Position numbers and translations under genes: made by a program | Shown here: positions 23,384 through 28,553 of the stretch, in pieces | Position numbering within the stretch: position 1 is the first letter of the stretch | How the letters are laid out: each line of letters begins with the position of its first letter | From: a virus | DNA: 34,564 nt | Virus record (IMG/VR): IMGVR_UViG_3300025085_000088 | Span: 1-34,564 of that record | Strand: one strand, 5' to 3' | The notes under the pieces: model-generated | Seen by the model: only the letters and a program-made list of their open reading frames with translations | Database searches by the model: none | Told to the model about the DNA's origin: nothing

Positions 23384-24259
23384 TTACTCCTTTACATACT
23401 TGGCGTATTCTTCGAGAGGTACGCCCAGTTTTTTCGCAATCGCGACTTGAGAGTGCGATAACTTGACCGACCTGCGCCCCTGTTTGTTAGTGCGGGATGC
23501 GGAATTACCAGCAGAAGCGACCTGATTTCCACCCGATTTCTTAGCCGTATTAAACTTGTGCGGAAACTCCGAACGAATACGACCATCTATTTCAGTATAA
23601 TACTCATCGGTGTTCGGGTCAAACCCCTCTTCCTCGACAAGTCTACGATGTATTGTGAATGCGGCAGTGGTCATGATCTCATCATTCCCAAACCACTCAT
23701 TCTTTTCTGCCCATGTTTTTGCTTTTGGATCAACCTTTGCAGGGGCTTGAGCCTGTTGCACAGGGGCTTGTTGTTGTGGCTGCGGTTGCTGTTGAACCTG
23801 CATTTTTTGCTGTTGTTCAACACGAGTTTTTGCCGCGCCATACCGTTGTTTGTCAATCGCAATCTGAGCAATCTGCTCTTGCGCGGCGAGCATTGCGTCA
23901 GAATCTCCAGACTCATATGCCTGTTTATACGCACGTTTTGCCGCTTCTTCTTGCGTGGTTAGTCGGTTACCATACTCATTTAGATATCCACTATCTAACT
24001 GTTGAACTCGACCCTTCAGCTTATTGTTTTCATCCAATAGCTTCTGCGCCACCCGTACCGCTTCTTCGCGGTCTCGTTGTTCATTGCGATAACGCTCAGT
24101 GAGTTTTTTAATACGCTTTTGTACCTTCTCACCGTACTCTTCAAGTTCACCTTCGCCTTCCGCCGAGGCTACTTGCGCCTTTTCTTCCGACTTAGGTTCT
24201 TCTTGCTGCTCTTCTAGAACAACTTCTTGTTCTTCAATCTCTTGCTTTTCTTCAGCCAT
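23384..24259 (-). CDS. Scaffold-like protein, 291 aa
   Basis: A Glu/Gln/Lys-rich, helical protein. The first ~40 residues are very acidic, then YGEKVQKRIKKLTERYRNEQ starts a long coiled coil through about residue 150. Residues ~155-180 are Gln/Pro-rich and flexible. The C-terminal section ends SVKLSHSQVAIAKKLGVPLEEY, a basic helix-turn-helix-like end reminiscent of the coat-binding ends of phage scaffolds. Position two genes upstream of the capsid gene and beside the GroES-like gene is typical of a scaffold. No protease domain is fused to it. Confidence 0.87.
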   Translation of the reverse strand: MAEEKQEIEEQEVVLEEQQEEPKSEEKAQVASAEGEGELEEYGEKVQKRIKKLTERYRNEQRDREEAVRVAQKLLDENNKLKGRVQQLDSGYLNEYGNRLTTQEEAAKRAYKQAYESGDSDAMLAAQEQIAQIAIDKQRYGAAKTRVEQQQKMQVQQQPQPQQQAPVQQAQAPAKVDPKAKTWAEKNEWFGNDEIMTTAAFTIHRRLVEEEGFDPNTDEYYTEIDGRIRSEFPHKFNTAKKSGGNQVASAGNSASRTNKQGRRSVKLSHSQVAIAKKLGVPLEEYAKYVKE

Positions 24260-24268
24260 AATCCTGCC

Positions 24269-24763
24269 CTATACTTGTTTCACATCGTCTGGCTCCAAAA
24301 TCGTAGCAATAACCTCATCATCGTTGATGATGCGGACTTCACCGCCGTCGATTTTAAAACGAGAACCTGAGTACCTGCCTATACAAACCCATTGGCCCTC
24401 TTCACACCAAGGTGCTTCGTCGGGTCCAAACTTGTTCGGATCCTTGTATGCCAACGGCCCTAACTTCAAAACGTACGCGACTACAGTAGCAATCGATTCT
24501 CGTTCTCGAACTTCGTCAGGGATGTATAAGCCACTCGAAGTTTTAGCCTTACCTTGATACGGCATAACTAAAAGCCGCCAACCAGTTGGTTGCGGCAATC
24601 GTTCGAGTAACGGTTTTTCTAAAAGGGATGGATCTAGTACGCGGTCCTGTGCATTTACATATGCGCTGTCAACTGCAACACCAGAGACTTCAGCTTTAGC
24701 AGCGTCTTTCTCTTTGTTCATTTTCTGCGCGACATGGTCAGGAAGATATAAAGTCTTCGACAT
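24269..24763 (-). CDS. GroES-like co-chaperonin, 164 aa
   Basis: Residues about 57-157 read as a GroES (Cpn10) fold: PTGWRLLVMPYQGKAKTSSG matches the start of the fold and enters the mobile loop (~72-90, KTSSGLYIPDE), which binds GroEL through a small hydrophobic patch. Then come VVAYVLKLGPLAY, the dome segment, GQWVCIGRYSG, and the closing strand EVRIINDDEVIATIL. The N-terminal ~55 residues are an extra helical segment not present in GroES. Phage co-chaperonins such as T4 gp31 adapt host GroEL to fold the capsid protein. Adjacent to the scaffold and capsid genes, that job fits here. A 26-base overlap with the 70-residue gene, and GGAGAG ten or so bases upstream, support the start at 24763. 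Confidence 0.9.
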   Translation of the reverse strand: MSKTLYLPDHVAQKMNKEKDAAKAEVSGVAVDSAYVNAQDRVLDPSLLEKPLLERLPQPTGWRLLVMPYQGKAKTSSGLYIPDEVRERESIATVVAYVLKLGPLAYKDPNKFGPDEAPWCEEGQWVCIGRYSGSRFKIDGGEVRIINDDEVIATILEPDDVKQV

Positions 24764-24950
24764 CGTCTACGTTTCTCTCCAGCAGGGTCTTGATTTCTTC
24801 TCTAGCGTAAGCGAGGCCCCGTATCTCCCCTACAGACATTTTATACTGCTCCCAGTCTTTTACAGAACCGTGAGAAAGAGCCGCTCCGATATCTTTTTGC
24901 CGCTCTTCAATTTTCTTATACAGGTGTTTTGCCAAATCGACAACATCCAT
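24738..24950 (-). CDS. Small helical protein, 70 aa
   Basis: A charged helical protein: DLAKHLYKKIEERQKDIGAA, then SVGEIRGLAYAREEIKTLL. I associate such a 'G-x-x-x-G-L-A-x-A-x-x-x-I' two-helix hairpin with small conserved phage proteins of unknown job. Its last 26 bases overlap the start of the GroES-like gene, and its ATG shares a base with the stop of the Cys-rich gene, so it is tightly coupled. It could be a chaperone-related or head-assembly factor. Function unknown. Confidence 0.8.
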   Translation of the reverse strand: MDVVDLAKHLYKKIEERQKDIGAALSHGSVKDWEQYKMSVGEIRGLAYAREEIKTLLERNVDDVEDFISS

Positions 24951-25327
24951 TATAGGTTGTCCTTATATTCCTCTTGTAAGTCGGATGTGATTGGACCACC
25001 TTCTGCCCACTCATCACATGTGTTTTCACTATTACACACAAATTTGAGAAGTTGGCAATAGCCTGTTTCTCCAGACTCGTCTCCAATGCACTCCTGCATA
25101 TCCTCTGTCTGGTTATACATTCCACACGTTCCACAACTTTCATCGTTGCGAAAAGCCACCGAAGTGTTTGGCTCACGATAGCCATATTCATCTATCGCCA
25201 CCTGTCGATTCATATCATTGAGTTCGTAATCCTGGGTGGGTAAAGGACAACTATTCCCGTTGTCATCTTCTTCCATCTTATCCACAGGAATGCCGTCAGG
25301 TAATATACTAATCATAATTGTAGGCAT
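24950..25327 (-). CDS. Acidic Cys-rich protein, 125 aa, possible metal or Fe-S site
   Basis: An acidic protein with six cysteines in its second half, beginning SCGTCGMYNQ and including ECIG, GYCQ, FVC and ENTCDEW. The CxxC pair followed by single cysteines and a G-Y-C motif recalls metal or iron-sulphur binding sites (for example high-potential iron-sulphur proteins, which end in a G-W-C-x-x-Y phrase), but the spacing is not a clear match. The acid-rich first half has no cysteine except one at NSCPLP. It lies between the endolysin and the chaperone-region gene. I do not recognise its family. Confidence 0.82.
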   Translation of the reverse strand: MPTIMISILPDGIPVDKMEEDDNGNSCPLPTQDYELNDMNRQVAIDEYGYREPNTSVAFRNDESCGTCGMYNQTEDMQECIGDESGETGYCQLLKFVCNSENTCDEWAEGGPITSDLQEEYKDNL

Positions 25328-25971
25328 TATGTTCTCCTAACCCATTCATATATCTTTTTGGTTTTTTCTAATCGATCATCAAGACCATGAGTACCACCGT
25401 TTACACGTCGCGTAACCTCTGTGATCACCTCGTCATTGACACCTTTGTCCGCAATCGTAAACAACCCATTACGTTTGAAAAACCAGTATGCGCTTTCAAA
25501 AGCATACTCTGTAGCTACAAGATCAGGGTCTTTCATAACATCAGGCAAACGCATTTCCGATGCAAACTTTCGGTAGTTTGTACGGCCCGTGCATTGTAAA
25601 AATCCTCGGCCTCGAAAAGCCCAGCCGTCATTTTCCTCAACATTTCCGAGCGCACCCTTTTTTGATCGATGCTCATCCATGTATACATAATTAGCAATCT
25701 TCTGCGGATTTCGAGCATACTTAGAAGCATCCTCTTTGCCTTCACCAAAATAACGGCGGAACACACGGTTCAACGCGCCCTCTGAATAGTTAAGATTTTC
25801 CTCTGTGTGCTTGAAGTAACCACTCTCATGCGCCGATTGACCCAGCAAATGCGCCCCACGTTCTGGTGATAACTCGTAATGCTCAACGATTGCTCTAGCA
25901 GTGTTGGGACCAAATGCTCCGTCTGCGGATACCCCGCACCGTTGCTGTAAGGCTTTCATTGCGTTGCTCAT
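25327..25971 (-). CDS. Endolysin, GH19 chitinase-type, 214 aa
   Basis: A GH19-family lysozyme/chitinase-type endolysin that cleaves the glycan of cell-wall peptidoglycan. The N-terminal RCGVSADGAFGPNTARA resembles the start of a peptidoglycan-binding repeat. The catalytic region shows AHESGYFKHTEENLNYS, holding the general acid E49 and the second acid at E57/E58. Then come the conserved WAFRGRGFLQCTGRTNY, which corresponds to the Y-x-G-R-G-x-x-Q-L-T-G-x-x-N-Y motif, and VTRRVNGG, the substrate-loop phrase. The fold is complete. There is no signal peptide, so release should need a holin; the coupled neighbours (26333-26919) supply candidates. Confidence 0.93.
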   Translation of the reverse strand: MSNAMKALQQRCGVSADGAFGPNTARAIVEHYELSPERGAHLLGQSAHESGYFKHTEENLNYSEGALNRVFRRYFGEGKEDASKYARNPQKIANYVYMDEHRSKKGALGNVEENDGWAFRGRGFLQCTGRTNYRKFASEMRLPDVMKDPDLVATEYAFESAYWFFKRNGLFTIADKGVNDEVITEVTRRVNGGTHGLDDRLEKTKKIYEWVRRT

Positions 25972-26333
25972 CTTCCGTTGCCTCTCATATCCATGACCCC
26001 ATTATGATCGCGGGAAATATATTTAAGCTCACTTTCAATTACAGCTACACGCTGCTGCAATTTAGTAACCTGACCGATAGAGTTAGCTAAGTTTGACAGT
26101 TCATCCCAAACATCTTCCATGTCATCCCAAACATCGTCAATCTCTTTGGCGTTGGACTGTACATCACGTTTTAAGTTTATGTTGTCTTCAATAGCCATTT
26201 TAGAGCCAAGCTGGCTTACTGTTTCTTCAAGACTTGAAATCGTTGCCGCCTGTTGTGAAACCCACCAAACACCTCCTGCAAGCTGTGCCGCCATAGCCAT
26301 AACAAGTACAATAGGTAGTTTTAAGTTTTCCAT
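25968..26333 (-). CDS. Membrane-anchored coiled-coil protein, possible inner spanin, 121 aa
   Basis: One hydrophobic segment near the N-terminus (residues about 6-27, PIVLVMAMAAQLAGGVWWVS) is followed by a long charged coiled coil. This single-span, periplasmic coiled-coil layout matches inner-membrane spanins (Rz type) or an equivalent. A heptad pair DDVWDDMEDVWDEL reads as a perfect internal repeat. It lies between holin and endolysin and is linked to both by ATGA or one-base overlaps. I did not find an embedded or separate outer lipoprotein (Rz1), so the spanin call is tentative. Confidence 0.82.
   Translation of the reverse strand: MENLKLPIVLVMAMAAQLAGGVWWVSQQAATISSLEETVSQLGSKMAIEDNINLKRDVQSNAKEIDDVWDDMEDVWDELSNLANSIGQVTKLQQRVAVIESELKYISRDHNGVMDMRGNGR
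26101..26135 (-). repeat. 14-base direct repeat inside the coiled-coil gene
   Basis: TCATCCCAAACATC occurs at 26101-26114 and 26122-26135, 21 bases apart. It encodes a duplicated heptad (DDVWDDM/EDVWDEL) in a predicted coiled coil. Confidence 0.9.
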
Positions 26334-26722
26334 TACTTCCTCTTAAACAGGGCAGTTGCCCCTCTCACACCGAAACTCGCTGAAATAGCGATACCTAAAC
26401 TATAAAAATACCAGTCTGGCGCTTTGGAGAGTTGGGCAAAACCACGATCAACCCAACCTTCTGCACCTGGAATAAATGCCAAAACAAGGGGAATAGACAG
26501 GACAATTACGAACCATTCGTCTTTCCAGCTTGATTTAGAACCCTCTGCCATAATGCGCTCCCAGTCGGCTACGCTTGTCTTTTCAGACAATAATATCTGG
26601 GCCTTCGCTTTCGCCTCCGTTAGCTTTAGCTCCGCAGCGGCGGCATTTTTGTCTGCCTTACCTTGCAACCATGATCCTGCAAGATTGGCTAATGGACCTA
26701 ATGCAGCAGTAAAGATACTCAT
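26333..26722 (-). CDS. Holin, 3-TM (GTA holin-like) type, 129 aa
   Basis: The N-terminal part is an amphipathic, charged helix with LGPLANLAGSWLQGKADKN and a helical LTEAKAKAQILLSEKTSVADWERI. The phrase SSWKDEWFVIVLSIPLVLAF leads into the first membrane segment, and WYFYSLGIAISASFGVRGAT is the second. The S-W-K-D-E-x-x-V-I...S-I-P...F-x-P pattern with a final A-S-F-G-x-R-x-x-x-x-x-F is the one used by the phage/gene transfer agent holin family of 3-TM proteins. Next to the endolysin and a second membrane gene, it is the best holin candidate. Confidence 0.9.
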   Translation of the reverse strand: MSIFTAALGPLANLAGSWLQGKADKNAAAAELKLTEAKAKAQILLSEKTSVADWERIMAEGSKSSWKDEWFVIVLSIPLVLAFIPGAEGWVDRGFAQLSKAPDWYFYSLGIAISASFGVRGATALFKRK

Positions 26723-26919
26723 TTCTCAGACCCCAGCCAAACGGCTATGGTTCCTGTCATCGCCCCGCTAACCACTGATATCATCGCAGATTGCTGCGTA
26801 GACAAGTCATCCAAGCTCATCCCCCAGTTTATAACTTTTATGTACATGATCGTCATAACAATCATCATGAAACGGGGCATAAGTTTATATTGCAGTATTT
26901 TTTCAAAGGTATTTGACAT
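26719..26919 (-). CDS. Small two-TM membrane protein, holin-like, 66 aa
   Basis: The protein has a short cytoplasmic start, MSNTFEKILQYKLMPRFMMI, then a first hydrophobic segment VMTIMYIKVINWGM, a polar loop SLDDLSTQQ, and a second hydrophobic segment MISVVSGAMTGTIAVWLG. The W-G-M-S-L-x-D-L-S-T-Q-Q phrase is familiar to me from small proteins beside the 3-TM holins of marine phages. It could be a second holin, an antiholin, or a pinholin-like partner. Coupled by ATGA to the 3-TM holin gene. Confidence 0.85.
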   Translation of the reverse strand: MSNTFEKILQYKLMPRFMMIVMTIMYIKVINWGMSLDDLSTQQSAMISVVSGAMTGTIAVWLGSEK

Positions 26920-26920
26920 G

Positions 26921-27175
26921 TTACACCTCTATGTTTAACTTCGTTCCCTGCGGCCTATCCGCCACAGTCTTGCGCCCAAACTTATCATAACTTTCCTGTA
27001 AGTCCAATCTTTGCTTCTGGAGCGCCTCTAAGTGGCTGTGGTTGGCCCTATGTTCTTTTTCTACCCTCTGCTCCACCAAATGCGTTTCTATGCGCTCACG
27101 CGCCCTCGTTTGGGCGTGTATGTCACTGCCCACATTGAATGGCATATTGCTTACACCCGTCAGCCCGTCAGACAT
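26921..27175 (-). CDS. Small polar helical protein, 84 aa
   Basis: A hydrophilic protein: the start SDGLTGVSNMPFNVGSDIH is turn-like and the rest is a long charged helix, with RARERIETHLVEQRVEKEHR and HLEALQKQRLDLQESYD, then a basic C-terminus. I do not recognise a family. It lies 1 base upstream of the two-TM gene and overlaps the 40-residue gene by 8 bases. The job may be regulatory or structural. Nothing diagnostic is visible. Confidence 0.78.
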   Translation of the reverse strand: MSDGLTGVSNMPFNVGSDIHAQTRARERIETHLVEQRVEKEHRANHSHLEALQKQRLDLQESYDKFGRKTVADRPQGTKLNIEV

Positions 27176-27290
27176 ATCCGCCCCTTTGAATAACCCACTC
27201 GGCTATTTTGCGATGATGTGTTATAATCACAATCTTTCCTCGAGCATCATATACAATCCAACGCATCCTACCTGCTTGCACAAGTCGCAT
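27168..27290 (-). CDS. 40-residue basic miniprotein
   Basis: A complete short gene that fills the apparent gap between two larger ones. It begins MRLVQAGRMRWIVYDARGKI and ends QRGGYV. Its ATG directly follows the stop of the 157-residue gene (TAAATG), and its stop lies inside the start of the 84-residue gene. The tight coupling, and the full use of the gap, support translation. The Trp-containing strand and the basic start could be a small beta protein. Function unknown. Confidence 0.62.
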   Translation of the reverse strand: MRLVQAGRMRWIVYDARGKIVIITHHRKIAEWVIQRGGYV

Positions 27291-27764
27291 TTACCATCGG
27301 CCTTGGCCTTTCCCAATCAACCAGAGTATGAAACCCATTACCGCGATACCAATTGCAGCGGCTAATAAACCAGCAATCCATTCTACGATCTTTCTTTTCA
27401 ACTCCTCCTTGCGATACAACTCTTCTTTACGCTGTTTTCGCATTTTGGCCTCGATAGAGAGAACCTCTTCCCACGCAGAAGGCCCATAATTCCAGCTAAT
27501 AAACGACTTAATGTCGTTACGCATCTGCTCCATTTTCTTTTTCTGGGCAAAGATTTGTAACGCCGTCTCTTCGTCACTACCCTTAAACTTATACCACGGA
27601 GGGTTTTGAGCTTTGTCCTCGGCGTAGGAAAAATCGCTGAACGCCTTGCCCCACTGAGAAAGCTGACCAGACATATCTTGCAGATCACGTCCAACAGAAA
27701 TACCTTGCTTGATGGCGTTGAATGCGGAAGTCGCCAACCCAACCGCTGTAACAGGATCAATCAT
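27291..27764 (-). CDS. Helical protein with a C-terminal membrane segment, 157 aa
   Basis: The protein begins MIDPVTAVGLATSAFNAIKQ, a typical start of a small conserved protein in marine phages, and has helices through QDMSGQLSQWGKAFSDFSYAE. After a PPWYKFKGS turn there is a charged helix with SWNYGPSAWEEVLSIEAKM, and a C-terminal hydrophobic segment WIAGLLAAAIGIAVMGFILWL ending in a short basic tail. The single C-terminal transmembrane segment and the long cytoplasmic helical part would suit a membrane-targeting lysis or DNA-entry factor. Function not known to me. Confidence 0.83.
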   Translation of the reverse strand: MIDPVTAVGLATSAFNAIKQGISVGRDLQDMSGQLSQWGKAFSDFSYAEDKAQNPPWYKFKGSDEETALQIFAQKKKMEQMRNDIKSFISWNYGPSAWEEVLSIEAKMRKQRKEELYRKEELKRKIVEWIAGLLAAAIGIAVMGFILWLIGKGQGRW

Positions 27765-27930
27765 CTTTACGAAACCTCACAGGACACTGATAATCTGGGT
27801 CTACGCGATACACTCTATCATAATATCCGTAACGGTTCGAGCCGCAGTCGTACTGACAGGCTTTATAAAACCAACTACCGTATCCGTTTACCCACATGTG
27901 TCCGTATGCAACGAACACAAGTACGCACAT
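27757..27930 (-). CDS. 57-residue Tyr/Cys-rich protein with a signal-like start
   Basis: A complete gene of 57 codons that fits exactly between two larger genes. The ATG overlaps the stop of the 65-residue gene (TGATG), the stop lies 8 bases inside the start of the 157-residue gene, and CTGGAGAG precedes the ATG at a good distance. The product begins [20 protein letters not shown], a hydrophobic stretch like a signal or membrane anchor, then has three further cysteines in FYKACQYDCG and YQCP, and many tyrosines. A small secreted, disulphide-bonded or membrane-bound protein is likely. Not a known family to me. Confidence 0.7.
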   Translation of the reverse strand: MCVLVFVAYGHMWVNGYGSWFYKACQYDCGSNRYGYYDRVYRVDPDYQCPVRFRKDD

Positions 27931-28127
27931 CAAAACTCTCCAGAAAACCTTTGAGGACGTGCAATCCTGCTGAAACGGCTGTTTACCATGCCGCCAGATG
28001 CATATTTCTTTTTACCTGCATTGTTCAATGCAATAGCCACCGCTTGCTTCTGCGGATAACCTTCGTCTTTTAGCTTGCCAATGTTGGAGCTAATCGTGGT
28101 TTGAGAGGACCCCTTCTTGAGTGGCAT
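27930..28127 (-). CDS. Small basic helical protein, MPLKKGSS...[12 protein letters not shown] type, 65 aa
   Basis: The phrase [20 protein letters not shown], then [19 protein letters not shown], is one I recognise as a conserved small protein of marine phages. It consists of two helices, with a [14 protein letters not shown] tail holding a GG-M-V motif shared with the miniproteins near 19 kb. The protein is basic and may bind DNA or another phage protein. It sits just after the 140-residue gene and is coupled to the next one. Confidence 0.83.
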   Translation of the reverse strand: MPLKKGSSQTTISSNIGKLKDEGYPQKQAVAIALNNAGKKKYASGGMVNSRFSRIARPQRFSGEF

Positions 28128-28129
28128 CG

Positions 28130-28552
28130 CTACCTCGCAGCTAACAAACCAAGAGCCGCACCCGAAACACCTGAGAAGATGTCCTGTGTTGGCATAGGAC
28201 GTTGTTGCTGGAGTAACGCCCCTACCCCCATGCCTCCACCGCCAAACGCATTAGGAAACCGTTCGTTTGCTAGACTTGTCACCTCTTGCACAAACGGTTG
28301 CACCTCGTTTTGCTGGTAATGGCTGTTAATCTGTCTAATCATCGGCTGAAGATACTGACCTATGCCACCTCCGCCAACAGGTTGAATATGAGGACCTGGT
28401 CGCATTGGCAACGGACTAAAACCTAAATCAGGTGTTAGGTCGAACCCGTTATTCATGTCTGGCCTTTTAATTGGCATAACCGCTTCCATCAACGGCCTAC
28501 CCATAAACGGACCGTTCATGGCTGGCTCTGGCTGTATCAAACTTAAATCCAT
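28130..28552 (-). CDS. Met/Pro/Gly-rich protein after portal, 140 aa
   Basis: An unordered, Met/Pro/Gly-rich protein: [20 protein letters not shown], then [20 protein letters not shown], with one helical segment [20 protein letters not shown] and a Gly/Met-rich C-terminus ([16 protein letters not shown]). It lies directly after the portal gene, 1 base from it. Its low complexity resembles the 424-residue protein at 4777-6051. It may be a minor virion protein or packaging partner; no family is recognised. Confidence 0.82.
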   Translation of the reverse strand: MDLSLIQPEPAMNGPFMGRPLMEAVMPIKRPDMNNGFDLTPDLGFSPLPMRPGPHIQPVGGGGIGQYLQPMIRQINSHYQQNEVQPFVQEVTSLANERFPNAFGGGGMGVGALLQQQRPMPTQDIFSGVSGAALGLLAAR

Positions 28553-28553
28553 C

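Noticed and set aside
27820-27860. GGTTCGA-type phrase that could mark a tRNA T-loop
   Set aside because: No matching acceptor, D or anticodon stem is found around it, and it lies inside the 57-codon gene.
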